Notes: a model not told the origin generated them from the sequence alone. DNA of 64,000 nucleotides from SXZD01 sp034680345 (GCA_034680345.1 JAXISZ010000004.1:51457-115456); one strand, 5' to 3'. Shown: positions 7,946 to 17,387, counted from the stretch's first letter. Translations and numbers: made by a program.

Positions 7946-10273
7946 ATGGATCTAACAACAGAAACGAACCGCTCAGGTGAGTCAGCCGATGAAATTACTT
8001 TGGGTTTGTATGCTGAGCGCGCTTACTTAGACTATGCTGTTTCCGTGGTCAAAGGTAGGGCCTTACCGGATGTTTGTGATGGCCAAAAACCCGTGCAGAG
8101 GCGTATATTGTATGCCATGAAAGAAATGGGTTTGGTCTCTGGCACAAAACCGATGAAGTCGGCTCGGGTAGTGGGCGACGTGTTGGGTAAGTTTCATCCC
8201 CATGGTGACCAAGCCGCTTATGATGCTTTGGTGCGCATGGCGCAAAATTTTAGCCTGCGCTATCCCTTAATTGATGGCCAAGGGAATTTTGGAAGTCGAG
8301 ACGGTGATGGTGCTGCGGCCATGCGATACACCGAGGCGCGCTTAACCCCAATAGCTGGTGTTTTGTTGGATGAAATTGACATGGGTACGGTAGATTTTAT
8401 GCCTACTTATGACGGTACATTGCAAGAACCAAAAATATTACCTGCTCGTTTGCCCATGGTTTTGCTTAATGGTGCCTCAGGTATTGCAGTGGGTATGGCC
8501 ACTGAAATTGCTTCACACCATTTATCTGAGGTGGCTAGCGCTGTTATTTTACTCATTCAGAATGAACACACGCCTTTATGCGAGATTATGGCTGTGATGC
8601 CTGGTCCAGATTTCCCTGGTGGAGCGCATATTATTTCACCGCCAGAGGCCATTACTGATATTTATACGTCAGGGCGTGGGAGTCTTAAAGTGCGTGCACG
8701 TTGGTTAATTGAGGACTTGGCACGCAGTCAATGGCAATTGGTTGTCACAGAATTGCCGCCCAATACATCTGCGGCATCCATCATGTCTGAAATAGAGGAG
8801 CTAACGAATCCAAAAATTAAACTTGGGAAAAAAACATTAACTTCTGAGCAACAAAATTTAAAACAAACATTTTTAGCTGTGCTAGACACTGTGCGTGATG
8901 AATCAGGAAAAAACGCTGCAGTGCGTTTGGTGTTTGAACCGAAATCGCGTAATGTTGAACTTGACGCGTTTGTTACTTTACTACTGGCGCATACAAGCCT
9001 TGAGTGTAATGTTTCTATTAATTTGGTTTCGATTGCCCGCGATGGTCGTCCTGGTCAACGTGGTTTAATTCCAATCTTGCTTGATTGGATTGCATTTCGT
9101 TTGCAAACCGTGTGTAAACGCTGTGAGCATCGTTTGTCCCAAGTATTGGATCGTTTGCATGTTCTGCAAGGGCGGATGACTGCGTGGTTGCATATTGATG
9201 AGGTAATCACCACCATTCGGGAGTCTGATGAACCCAAAGCCGCTTTAATCGCCCGTTTTTCTTTATCTGAGCGACAAGCAGAGGACATTTTAGAACTACG
9301 TTTACGGCAATTGGCTAAATTAGAGAAAATTCGAATAGAGCAAGAAATTTCGCAATTGCAAGTAGAAGAAATTGATTTAAAAGCCGTGCTTAATGATGAG
9401 GGGCTTCTGCGTAAGCTGATCATACGAGAGATTCGCAAAGATGAAGCAAAATTCGGCGACCAGCGACGCACTTTAATTCAAACTGCGCAAAAAACAATTG
9501 CGCCTATCAAACCCAGTGATGAACCTTTAACTGTGATTGTTTCTGCGCGTTATTGGTTAAGGACGCGTCTGGGGCATGGTCATGATAGCGCTTCTTTTGG
9601 TTTTAAGGCCGGTGATTCCTTGGGGAGCATATGGACTTGTCGCAGCACTGATACTTTAATTGCTTTTGGTGCATCAACTGCACTTAATCGGGTTTATTCT
9701 ATTGCTGTATCGGCTCTACCAAGAGTCCGTGGTGACGGTGTTCCTTTGCAAAGTTTGATTGAATTGCCTTCGGGTGGTCAAGTTTCTGCAGTTATGATTG
9801 CACCAGCCCAAACCCGTTTGCTTTTAGCGGGTACAGGCGGTTATGGTTTGATATGCAGGCATGAGGACTTACAAACACGCCAAAGAGCGGGTAAATCTTT
9901 TTTGTCTCTGGAATCTGAAGAAACTTTACTTGGTCCATATTTACTTAACGATCAAGATACGCATTGTGCTGTGCTTTCAAGCTTAGGGCGGTTTTATGTA
10001 TTTGCAATTGATGAATTAAAACTATTGGCTGGTGGTGGCCGAGGTGTACAGTGTTTGCCGCTTAAAGAGGGTGAAATTTTATTGGCGATTATGCCATTTG
10101 GCTTGGGTTGCGCCATTGAGATATACGGGCAAGGGCGTGGCGGTAAAACTCAGGTTTTAGCGCTTAAAGCACAAGAAATACAGGAACGTATTGGTAAGCG
10201 AGGTGGGCGAGGCCGAGTTTTAGAAATGAAATTTAAACCACAGGGTTTGCGGCTTACACAGACTTTATTTTAA
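7946..10273 (+). CDS. parC: DNA topoisomerase IV subunit A
   Basis: ParC with ParE decatenates daughter chromosomes. The 775-residue length and the degenerate C-terminal beta-pinwheel fit ParC rather than GyrA. The catalytic tyrosine is Y128 in AAMRYTEARLTP, and the quinolone-pocket helix is HPHGDQAAYDALVR. The position equivalent to E. coli ParC S80 is Gln (residue 89) and that of E84 is Asp (residue 93). From memory this also occurs in Burkholderiales ParC, so I do not read it as acquired resistance. A GAGG motif lies upstream of the ATG. parE is not in the window. Confidence 0.93.
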   Translation: MDLTTETNRSGESADEITLGLYAERAYLDYAVSVVKGRALPDVCDGQKPVQRRILYAMKEMGLVSGTKPMKSARVVGDVLGKFHPHGDQAAYDALVRMAQNFSLRYPLIDGQGNFGSRDGDGAAAMRYTEARLTPIAGVLLDEIDMGTVDFMPTYDGTLQEPKILPARLPMVLLNGASGIAVGMATEIASHHLSEVASAVILLIQNEHTPLCEIMAVMPGPDFPGGAHIISPPEAITDIYTSGRGSLKVRARWLIEDLARSQWQLVVTELPPNTSAASIMSEIEELTNPKIKLGKKTLTSEQQNLKQTFLAVLDTVRDESGKNAAVRLVFEPKSRNVELDAFVTLLLAHTSLECNVSINLVSIARDGRPGQRGLIPILLDWIAFRLQTVCKRCEHRLSQVLDRLHVLQGRMTAWLHIDEVITTIRESDEPKAALIARFSLSERQAEDILELRLRQLAKLEKIRIEQEISQLQVEEIDLKAVLNDEGLLRKLIIREIRKDEAKFGDQRRTLIQTAQKTIAPIKPSDEPLTVIVSARYWLRTRLGHGHDSASFGFKAGDSLGSIWTCRSTDTLIAFGASTALNRVYSIAVSALPRVRGDGVPLQSLIELPSGGQVSAVMIAPAQTRLLLAGTGGYGLICRHEDLQTRQRAGKSFLSLESEETLLGPYLLNDQDTHCAVLSSLGRFYVFAIDELKLLAGGGRGVQCLPLKEGEILLAIMPFGLGCAIEIYGQGRGGKTQVLALKAQEIQERIGKRGGRGRVLEMKFKPQGLRLTQTLF

Positions 10274-10355
10274 AAATATGAAAAGTAAACCTTGAAAAAT
10301 TTAATTTTGACCTTATCTCAAGAATATTCAATTTTTAAACAAAAGGAGATTTTTA

Positions 10356-12251
10356 ATGGGCACACCTAAAGAAACATTGGGATTTCAGGCTGAAGTTAAG
10401 CAGTTATTGCATTTAATGATTCATTCTTTATATTCAAATAAAGAAATTTTTTTGCGTGAATTGGTTTCAAATGCTTCTGATGCTTGCGATAAACTGCGTT
10501 TTGAAGCGATCAACAATGATGTTTTATATGCTGGCGATACGCAATTACGTATTCGCATTGATTTTGATCAAAATGCTCGCACAATCACAATTTTAGATAA
10601 TGGGATTGGGTTGTCCAGACAAGAAGCAATTGATCACTTAGGTACGATTGCTAAATCGGGTACCAAAGAATTTTTTAGTAAATTGTCGGGTGATCAGCAG
10701 CGGGATGCTGCTTTGATTGGTCAGTTTGGTGTTGGTTTTTATTCTGCTTTTATTGTTGCAGATAAAGTGACAGTTCAGAGTCGTCGCGCTGGTTTACCGC
10801 CTGAACAAGCCATTTGCTGGGAGTCTGATGGTAGTGGCGAATTTTCCATTGAAGACATTGTTTTAGAACAGCGTGGTACGGCAATTACTTTACATTTGCG
10901 AGAAGATCAAGACGAGCTTTTAAATTCATGGAAACTGCGTAATATCCTTACGAAATATTCTGATCATATTTCATTGCCTATTGAAATGGTGGGGGAGCAG
11001 TGGGATAAAGACGCTAATGAAATGAAGCGTACGGGTGAATGGGAAGCTGTTAACAAAGCCAGTGCCCTTTGGGCTCGCGCTAAGTCTGATATCACAGAAG
11101 AGCAGTACAACGAATTTTATAAATCGATCAGCTATGACTTTGAAAACCCACTGGCCTACACGCACAATCGTGTAGAAGGGCGTAGTGAGTATACGCAGCT
11201 TTTATATATTCCTGCGCGTGCGCCTTTCGATTTATGGGATCGTAATCAGCGTAAGGGCATCAAGCTGTATGTTAAAAGAGTCTTCATTATGGAAGAGGCT
11301 GAGCAATTGATGCCAAGCTACTTGCGTTTTGTGCGCGGTGTGATAGATTCTTCAGATTTGCCTCTAAATGTGTCACGCGAAATTTTGCAAGAAAGCCGTG
11401 ATGTTAAAGCCATTCGTGAAGGGTCAACTAAAAAAGTTTTATCCATGGTTGAAGATTTGGCAAACAACCAGTCAGAGAAATTTACAGAATTTTGGAAAGC
11501 GTTTGGCCAAGTATTAAAAGAAGGTTTGGGCGAAGACCAAGCTAATCGCGAACGTATTGCAAAATTGTGTCGTTTTGCTTCAACCCACAACGACAGTGAA
11601 GAGCAGACTGTTGCTTTAACTGATTATGTAGCGCGGATGAAAGAAGGTCAGGATAAAATTTATTACGTCACCGGTGACACTTATCAAGCAGCCAAATTCA
11701 GCCCGCATCTTGAAATTTTCCGCAAAAAAGGTGTGGAAGTTTTAATTTTGACAGATCGTGTAGACGAATGGGCGCTTTCATTCCTTACAGAGTTTGATGG
11801 AAAAGCATTACAGTCAGTTGCCAAGGGTGGTTTAGATTTGGGTAAACTTGAAGATGAAGCTGAAAAAGAAGTTAAAACCAAGGTTGAGGGTGAGTTTAAA
11901 GATGTATTGAAGAAAGTGCAGGATACTTTGGGTGATCGGGTGAAAGATGTTCGAGTTACCCTGCGTTTAACAGACAGTCCGGCCTGCTTAGTGTACGATG
12001 AAAATGATATGAGTGGTCATTTGCAGCGCCTCTTGAAACAGGCTGGTCAAGTTGCTCCCGACAGTAAGCCAATCTTGGAATTAAATCCAGAGCATTCATT
12101 GGTGCAGCGCTTGAAAATAGAGTCTGAGCAGTTTGATGCTTGGGCGCATATTTTGTTTGATCAAGCTTTATTGGCTGAAGGTGGGCAGTTGATTGATCCG
12201 GCAGCTTTTGTGCGACGTTTAAATTTATTGCTTCTGAGTATTAAGGTTTAG
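10356..12251 (+). CDS. htpG: Chaperone HtpG (Hsp90)
   Basis: Bacterial Hsp90, a cytoplasmic ATP-dependent dimeric chaperone. The 631-residue protein has the GHKL ATPase signatures SNKEIFLRELVSNASDACDKLR, ILDNGIGLS and GQFGVGFYSAF. The middle domain catalytic-loop region is LPLNVSREILQES, and a C-terminal dimerisation domain follows. A strong AAGGAG site lies before the ATG. No heat-shock promoter could be identified with confidence in the 82-bp upstream gap. Confidence 0.96.
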   Translation: MGTPKETLGFQAEVKQLLHLMIHSLYSNKEIFLRELVSNASDACDKLRFEAINNDVLYAGDTQLRIRIDFDQNARTITILDNGIGLSRQEAIDHLGTIAKSGTKEFFSKLSGDQQRDAALIGQFGVGFYSAFIVADKVTVQSRRAGLPPEQAICWESDGSGEFSIEDIVLEQRGTAITLHLREDQDELLNSWKLRNILTKYSDHISLPIEMVGEQWDKDANEMKRTGEWEAVNKASALWARAKSDITEEQYNEFYKSISYDFENPLAYTHNRVEGRSEYTQLLYIPARAPFDLWDRNQRKGIKLYVKRVFIMEEAEQLMPSYLRFVRGVIDSSDLPLNVSREILQESRDVKAIREGSTKKVLSMVEDLANNQSEKFTEFWKAFGQVLKEGLGEDQANRERIAKLCRFASTHNDSEEQTVALTDYVARMKEGQDKIYYVTGDTYQAAKFSPHLEIFRKKGVEVLILTDRVDEWALSFLTEFDGKALQSVAKGGLDLGKLEDEAEKEVKTKVEGEFKDVLKKVQDTLGDRVKDVRVTLRLTDSPACLVYDENDMSGHLQRLLKQAGQVAPDSKPILELNPEHSLVQRLKIESEQFDAWAHILFDQALLAEGGQLIDPAAFVRRLNLLLLSIKV

Positions 12252-12304
12252 TTTTAGTGGCTTAGTTGCAATAGCTTATTATTAAAATAATATCAATCAA
12301 ATCG

Positions 12305-12346
12305 ACTTAGGTGGGGTACTCAGTTGGAATATTATTTCACCTAAGT
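12305..12346. terminator. Convergent terminator between htpG and the VTT-domain gene
   Basis: The perfect nine-base arms ACTTAGGTG and CACCTAAGT are separated by a 24-base loop. A T-rich stretch follows on the plus strand. The position between two convergent genes fits a shared terminator, but the long loop weakens the call. Confidence 0.4.
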
Positions 12347-12353
12347 TTAAACC

Positions 12354-12884
12354 TTATTTTTTAGCGCTAATCATTTTGCTTATTCGAGCGCTAACAAAAG
12401 CGGCAAAAAAAAAGCGTAAGCCACGAGCCGCGATAGATGAAAAAAGAAATACCCATAAATTCATAGAAAACAAACCTGCAGTAATTGTTAGCAATTTGTA
12501 AGGTAGCGGGGTGATGGTGCTTACTAAAATTGAATAAGCGCCGTATTGATTAAAAAATGCTTTGCTTCTTTCAAATACCTGTGTGTATCCCCAGTCTTGA
12601 ACAAGTGTGTTGGCTTGGTCGGCTGCTAAGTAGCCAATTGCATATCCCAGAAAGCCACCAGCCACAGAGGATAAACAGCTTAATAGTGCATATTTGAACG
12701 CTTTGTCAGGGTTGTTTGCGCACATTGGTATTAGTAAAACATAAGGCGGAATTGGAAATATAGAAGCTTCTACAAAGCTAAAAATGCATAGAATAAGCAA
12801 AGCTTGAGGGTGGTTTAAGATGCGTTTGATCCATGCCGCTTGATTGGTTATTGATTTAGAAAAGCCCAATATTTTTTTAAGCAT
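12354..12884 (-). CDS. YqaA/DedA-like inner-membrane protein (VTT domain)
   Basis: The 176-residue protein has four or five hydrophobic segments. Family features include F-V-E-A-S-I-F-P-I-P-P near residue 42, where DedA-type proteins carry E-x3-P-x-P, the glycine-rich GGFLGYAIGYLA, and TPLPYKLLTITAG near residue 126. DedA/VTT proteins are implicated in lipid-carrier scrambling and envelope homeostasis. It probably sits in the inner membrane. It is a single gene, convergent with htpG, with tRNA-Arg upstream. The precise function is not known. Confidence 0.75.
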   Translation of the reverse strand: MLKKILGFSKSITNQAAWIKRILNHPQALLILCIFSFVEASIFPIPPYVLLIPMCANNPDKAFKYALLSCLSSVAGGFLGYAIGYLAADQANTLVQDWGYTQVFERSKAFFNQYGAYSILVSTITPLPYKLLTITAGLFSMNLWVFLFSSIAARGLRFFFAAFVSARISKMISAKK

Positions 12885-12947
12885 ATTTTGATAGTAGATA
12901 GGTTTTTTAAAATTCGCATAAAAATTTATTTATGCTTAATTTTTTAA

Positions 12948-13003
12948 AGTGATGATGATAAAAAAACCGTTTTTTAGAGTGATCATGATAAAAAAAACCG
13001 TTG
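12948..13003. repeat. Short tandem direct repeat next to the tRNA-Arg terminator
   Basis: Two near-identical units of about 25 bases, AGTGATNATGATAAAAAAACCGTT, start at 12948 and 12978 (period 30). The second copy runs into the left arm of the tRNA-Arg terminator, so the repeat looks like a partial duplication of that terminator arm. Confidence 0.6.
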
Positions 13004-13020
13004 ATTTAATCAACGGTTTT
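12991..13020 (-). terminator. Terminator of tRNA-Arg
   Basis: Arms AACCGTTGAT and ATCAACGGTT with a three-base loop are flanked by A and T runs on both sides. On the minus strand it begins six bases past the tRNA 3' end and ends in seven T, a classic intrinsic terminator. Confidence 0.8.
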
Positions 13021-13026
13021 ATAATT

Positions 13027-13103
13027 TGGTGCGGCTGGCAGGATTCGAACCCACGACCCCTTGGTTCGTAGCCAAGTACTCTATCCAACTGAGCTACAGC
13101 CGC
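13027..13103 (-). tRNA. tRNA-Arg (ACG anticodon)
   Basis: A 77-base cloverleaf on the minus strand: acceptor GCGGCTG/CAGCCGC, D-arm with AGCTCAGTTGGATAGAGTA, anticodon stem CTTGG/CCAAG with loop CTACGAA (anticodon ACG, decoding CGN after A34 deamination), T-loop GGTTCGAATCC and encoded CCA at 13027-13029. Confidence 0.96.
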
Positions 13104-13120
13104 TTAACAACGAAGAACGA

Positions 13121-13149
13121 ATTATACATACATTTTTTTCTTCGTGCAA
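13121..13149 (-). promoter_or_regulatory. Promoter for tRNA-Arg
   Basis: The minus strand has a perfect -10 TATAAT (13126-13121) preceded by TG (an extended -10). A weak -35, TTGCAC (13149-13144), is 17 bases upstream. The -10 box ends 17 bases before the tRNA 5' end. Confidence 0.6.
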
Positions 13150-13173
13150 AGCGACCACAAATTTAATAAAAGA

Positions 13174-13878
13174 TTAATCGCGGCTATTGCCTGTAAATGC
13201 CATTAACAATTGCAGTAGATTTGTAAAAATATTGTATAAATTTAAGTAGACAGCTAAAGTGGCCGTAATGTAATTGGTTTCGCCACCGTCGATAATTCGT
13301 TTTAAGTCGTAAAGCAGAAAAAACGAAAACAATCCAACTGCTAAAGTTGAAATTGTTAAGCTTAAGGCTGGCATCTGTAAAAAAATATTGGCAACAGATG
13401 CCATTATCAGCATGATAAGGCCGATAAAAAGCGTTTTTCCCCAGGAGGAGAAATCGCGTTTTGTGACACTGGCATAACTGGCAAGGCCAAAGAATATGCC
13501 AGCGGTTCCCAATGCAGCAACGGCGATCAGTTGTTCTCCATTATGCAGTCCAAGCGCAACCTTAAGTAGTCGCGACAACATCAGGCCCATGAACAGTGTA
13601 AATGCTAAAAGCAAAATAACTCCGACCCCTGAGTTTTTATTTTTTTCTATACCATAGAAAAAAATAAATGCTATACCCAGAAATACAAAAAATGATAAAA
13701 AAGGGCTGCCTTCAAAAAAACTGAAGTTCAGTTGTAACCCCAGCCAAGCACCAATTGATGTTGGTAGCATTGAAATTGCCAACAACCAGTAGGTGTTACG
13801 TAAGGTACGATTGCGCAGCGCCTGTAGATGCCCCGTTTTTTGGGTGTGACCAAATTGATAAGTGTTTAAATCAGACAT
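13174..13878 (-). CDS. Bax inhibitor-1 / YccA family membrane protein
   Basis: The 234-residue protein has seven hydrophobic segments and ends close to the last one, the BI-1 fold. The motifs LGTAGIFFGLASYASVTKRDFSSWGK and the C-terminal LYDLKRIIDGGETNYITATLAVYLNLYNIF match the family, including the conserved acidic residues in the last helices. In E. coli the relative YccA is a substrate and inhibitor of FtsH, so a link to HflKC biology is possible, but only by inference. A GGAGG site lies upstream of the ATG on the minus strand. It stands alone, divergent from ndk. Confidence 0.88.
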   Translation of the reverse strand: MSDLNTYQFGHTQKTGHLQALRNRTLRNTYWLLAISMLPTSIGAWLGLQLNFSFFEGSPFLSFFVFLGIAFIFFYGIEKNKNSGVGVILLLAFTLFMGLMLSRLLKVALGLHNGEQLIAVAALGTAGIFFGLASYASVTKRDFSSWGKTLFIGLIMLIMASVANIFLQMPALSLTISTLAVGLFSFFLLYDLKRIIDGGETNYITATLAVYLNLYNIFTNLLQLLMAFTGNSRD

Positions 13879-14276
13879 ACTCTATGAATCCTCCTATGAG
13901 TGTCGAACCTTGAAAAGCCAATACATCGACAACCACAGCTTACAAAAATACAGAAAAATTTTCAATATAATTATTTATTTGTCAAGGGTTTTTGAGTTAA
14001 AAATAGGTGGGTTTTTGTTTCTTTATGTTGTGAAAAACTAGGGCAATTTAAAAATTGCCGCGATTTAATTTGTAAGCGCTTAGTTTGGTTGGTTTTGTTA
14101 ATTCAGTTGACAGTTAGATTAACGGCCGAATGAATAATTAAGCGATTAATTTAATAAATTGAGTCAATTGCAAATCAAAAGTTTACTGAACGCGTATTAA
14201 CGTTATAATGTGAGGCTTTGTCAAGTAGTGCAATAATAATTGCAGTTTTTTGATTGATTTTACTAGAAAGTTTGTT
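13879..14276. other. AT-rich intergenic region between the BI-1 gene and ndk
   Basis: These 398 bases separate two divergent genes. They hold the ndk promoter (14182-14209) and an 18-base near-palindrome GGCAATTT-AA-AAATTGCC at 14042-14059 that could be an operator. No open reading frame of note is seen. Confidence 0.6.
14182..14209 (+). promoter_or_regulatory. Predicted sigma-70 promoter for ndk
   Basis: TTTACT (14182-14187), a 16-base spacer, then a perfect TATAAT (14204-14209), about 68 bases before the ndk ATG. Confidence 0.5.
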
Positions 14277-14702
14277 ATGGCAATTGAACGTACATTATCT
14301 ATTATTAAACCTGATGCAGTGGCTAAAAATGTAATTGGTCAAATTTATTCGCGTTTTGAGTCTGCTGGTTTAAAAGTGGTTGCTGCTCGCATGGTGCATT
14401 TGTCGCGTGCTGAGGCTGAAGGATTTTATGCTGTTCATAAAGAGCGTCCATTTTTTAAAGACCTCGTAGATTTTATGGTGTCTGGGCCCGTGATGGTTCA
14501 AGTTTTAGAGGGTGAGGGCGCGGTTCTTAAAAATCGTGACTTAATGGGTGCGACAGATCCTAAAAAAGCTGCTCCTAGTACAATTCGCGCAGACTTTGCA
14601 GACAGTATAGATGCTAATGCTGTTCATGGTTCAGACTCAGCAGAAAACGCCGCTGTTGAAGTGGCTTATTTCTTCCCGTCTTTAAATGTATATTCACGTT
14701 AA
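14277..14702 (+). CDS. ndk: Nucleoside diphosphate kinase
   Basis: Ndk equilibrates NTP and NDP pools through a phosphohistidine. The 141-residue protein begins MAIERTLSIIKPDAVAKN and has the active-site histidine H117 in NAVHGSD. The frame is open from 14250, but the ATG at 14277 gives the standard N-terminus and length. It starts the ndk-rlmN-rodZ-ispG-hisS-yfgM-bamB-der run typical of betaproteobacteria. Confidence 0.97.
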   Translation: MAIERTLSIIKPDAVAKNVIGQIYSRFESAGLKVVAARMVHLSRAEAEGFYAVHKERPFFKDLVDFMVSGPVMVQVLEGEGAVLKNRDLMGATDPKKAAPSTIRADFADSIDANAVHGSDSAENAAVEVAYFFPSLNVYSR

Positions 14703-14758
14703 GACTTGCTTGTATAAACTAGGTGTTATTCTTTTGTTTTAATTGTGAGCTTTGAGCA

Positions 14759-15928
14759 ATGACAACAACAGTTCCTTTAGTGAATTTACTTGGAATGTCG
14801 ATGTCCGAACTTGAGGTTTTTTGCTCTAGTATCGGCGAAAAACCTTTCAGAGCTCGACAGTTAGCGCGTTGGTTACATAAGACTGGCGCGTCACAGTTTG
14901 AAGATATGACTGATTTGGCAAAGTCTTTGCGTGAGAAATTGCCACGGTATGCTACGCTTCAAACGCCTGGTATATTGCAAGATAAACTGGCTTTTGATGG
15001 TACCCGTAAATGGTTGTTTGATGTCGGTCAGGGTAATGCTGTTGAAGCGGTTTATATTCCTGAAGCCAATCGTGGCACGTTGTGTATTTCTTCCCAGGCC
15101 GGTTGCGCTGTTAATTGTCAGTTTTGTTCAACGGGTAAGCAAGGTTTTGCTAGAAATTTAACAAGTGCTGAAATTGTGGCCCAGTTATGGTTGGCTAATC
15201 GTTTGTTAAGAGTCCAATACGCATTAAGTGGTGAAAACAGTCACAGTGAAAGAGTCATTAGCAATGTTGTTATGATGGGTATGGGCGAACCTTTGCTTAA
15301 CTATGAGCAGTTAATACCCGCTTTACAACTGATGCTGGATGACCACGCTTATGGTTTATCAAGGCGAAGAGTTACAGTTTCCACCAGTGGCGTTGTACCT
15401 TTTATTGATCGTTTGTCTCAAGATTGTCCGGTTGCTCTGGCCGTTTCTTTGCATGCGCCTAATGATACTTTGCGTAATCAATTGGTGCCTTTGAATAAAA
15501 AATATCCGTTAAATGAATTGTTAAGTGCATGTTTGCGTTATTTGAAATATGCACCCAGAGATTTCATTACTTTTGAGTATGTTATGCTCAAAGACATAAA
15601 CGATACCAATCAGCACCTACAAGAATTGATTTCCATAGCTCGTTACATGCCTTGCAAGTTAAATTTAATACCATTTAATCCGTTTCCCAATTCTGGTTTG
15701 CTGTGTTCGGATAAGGAACGTATCAAGCATTTTGTCCAAACCCTTAACGGTGCTGGAATTGTAACAACCGTTCGAAAAACCAGAGGCGATGATATTGACG
15801 CTGCATGTGGCCAATTGGCTGGTGAGGTTAAAGATCGTACACACCTGTCTAAACGTATCAATTTTTTGAAAACAGAAACAATAGCTCCTTTTGTCTCAGA
15901 CAATAAAAATGACCGTGTTCCTGTGTAA
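14759..15928 (+). CDS. rlmN: Dual-specificity RNA methyltransferase RlmN
   Basis: A radical-SAM enzyme predicted to methylate C2 of A2503 in 23S rRNA and A37 of some tRNAs. The 389-residue protein has the CxxxCxxC cluster motif CAVNCQFC near residue 118, the GEPLLNYE region, and the two catalytic cysteines of the family: one in the radical-SAM core and one in the late VRKTRGDDIDAACGQLAGE. In related genomes a pilF/pilW gene follows; here only about 110 bases separate it from the rodZ-like gene. Confidence 0.96.
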   Translation: MTTTVPLVNLLGMSMSELEVFCSSIGEKPFRARQLARWLHKTGASQFEDMTDLAKSLREKLPRYATLQTPGILQDKLAFDGTRKWLFDVGQGNAVEAVYIPEANRGTLCISSQAGCAVNCQFCSTGKQGFARNLTSAEIVAQLWLANRLLRVQYALSGENSHSERVISNVVMMGMGEPLLNYEQLIPALQLMLDDHAYGLSRRRVTVSTSGVVPFIDRLSQDCPVALAVSLHAPNDTLRNQLVPLNKKYPLNELLSACLRYLKYAPRDFITFEYVMLKDINDTNQHLQELISIARYMPCKLNLIPFNPFPNSGLLCSDKERIKHFVQTLNGAGIVTTVRKTRGDDIDAACGQLAGEVKDRTHLSKRINFLKTETIAPFVSDNKNDRVPV

Positions 15929-16038
15929 TCTGACCCAAAATAGAATCTGGTTAGCGTTCGAATAGAGCCTGATGGATATTTAGTTTTCTGTCAAAATTAA
16001 CTTCGTAAGATCAAATGTAAGTCAAGGGACTTTAAACA

Positions 16039-17370
16039 ATGGAAGCTTCAAGAATGAATCAAACCTCTGCGCAGACTATAGAGCAAGACCTGCCTGGGCA
16101 TTTGCTGCAGGCCGCTAGGTTGCGTGCTGGTTTATCAATTCAAGAGGTTTGTACAAAACTAAAAATGACGGCTGCTCAAATTGAGTCTATGGAGTCAAGT
16201 CGGCTTGATGGCTTGCCTCCTGGGGGGTATGGTCGTGCTTTCATTAAAGGTTATGCGCGTTTGTTGGGTTTAGACCCTGATGATATTTTAAAGTCTTTGT
16301 TAACGGTTGCTGGCAATCCATCGCGTTTTTCTGCTGGTCCGGGTCTGCAAATATCTCCCAATGTGCTTGCGCAGCGCATGGCTGAACAAGGTTTAGAAAC
16401 TGTGCCATTACAAACACAAGATGTTGGTTTGACATCGGAGCCTCCCCCTTTGGTTGTACACCAGCCTTTGCAATCTAACATGCAATCAAAGTGGGTGAAA
16501 GTGTCTTTGGCTGTTTTGGGGTTTGCTTTAATTGCTTACGCTATTGTGCCAACTTTGGCTGAACGAATGAAGCGAGAAGAGGTGTCAATTAGCGAGCCTA
16601 GCCAAGAATTTTCGGGATTTTCTGATACGCAGCAATCTGCTCACTTATTTTCTCAGCCTGAAAATCAACTGCAGGTCGATGGGGATTCAGACCATTTACA
16701 ACGCCATTCTGCTGGCGTTTTGCCTGGGTTTCCACCTGTTCAGACACCAGCACCAGCGCAGTCTATGGTTACTGTGCCAATGCAACCCGTTGCAAGTCAA
16801 TCTCAAACGGGTTCTGTTGTTGCGCCTGCTTCTGGTTCTGGTGGTTCAGCCTCTAAGGTAATTGAATCAGCTGCTGCTTCAGCGCCAGTTACTCAAGTAG
16901 CGCCCACCACATCTTCATCAACAGCGGCGCCAGCTTCCTCGCTTAAGTCTTCTGTTGTTGGTGCGAGTTCGGCAGTGGTGGCTAGATCAAGTTCATCAAA
17001 TCAATCAGCGGCATCTGTTGCTGTGACAAATAAAGTTGTGTCTCAGGCCGCGTTACCAACTCATGGGTCACCCGTTGAGCTTTCCGCAAGTGCTCCTGCT
17101 GCGGCGGGTGCAGATGCTAAAGCAGGGCATGGCGCTCAAGTGTTAAATTTGCAATTCACGGGGCGAGCCTACGTGACAGTTCGAGATCGTGATGGCCAAA
17201 TGCTTTGGGGGCAGATGGGGGAGGCTGGTTTAGAAAAACGGATTGAAGGTCATCCACCGTTTCGAGTCACCATCGGTAATGCCAAGGTTGTTAAAATTAG
17301 ATATAAAGGTCAGGCTCATAACTTCGCTCGTTATGTAAAAGACGATGTAGCGCGTTTTGAAATACAATAA
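16039..17370 (+). CDS. rodZ: RodZ-like cytoskeleton-associated protein (HTH, TM, DUF4115)
   Basis: A 443-residue protein with an N-terminal Xre-type helix-turn-helix (about residues 20-85, ending in GYGRAFIKGYARLLGL) and a single membrane segment (about residues 155-175). A long Ser/Ala/Pro/Val-rich periplasmic linker follows (residues 230-360), then a C-terminal DUF4115 domain (LNLQFTGRAYVTVRD). RodZ links MreB to the cell wall and supports rod shape. The gene sits in its usual place before ispG. Linker composition suggests disorder. AAGGGA precedes the ATG. Confidence 0.85.
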   Translation: MEASRMNQTSAQTIEQDLPGHLLQAARLRAGLSIQEVCTKLKMTAAQIESMESSRLDGLPPGGYGRAFIKGYARLLGLDPDDILKSLLTVAGNPSRFSAGPGLQISPNVLAQRMAEQGLETVPLQTQDVGLTSEPPPLVVHQPLQSNMQSKWVKVSLAVLGFALIAYAIVPTLAERMKREEVSISEPSQEFSGFSDTQQSAHLFSQPENQLQVDGDSDHLQRHSAGVLPGFPPVQTPAPAQSMVTVPMQPVASQSQTGSVVAPASGSGGSASKVIESAAASAPVTQVAPTTSSSTAAPASSLKSSVVGASSAVVARSSSSNQSAASVAVTNKVVSQAALPTHGSPVELSASAPAAAGADAKAGHGAQVLNLQFTGRAYVTVRDRDGQMLWGQMGEAGLEKRIEGHPPFRVTIGNAKVVKIRYKGQAHNFARYVKDDVARFEIQ

Positions 17371-17387
17371 ATTGGGTGCCCAAGCAC

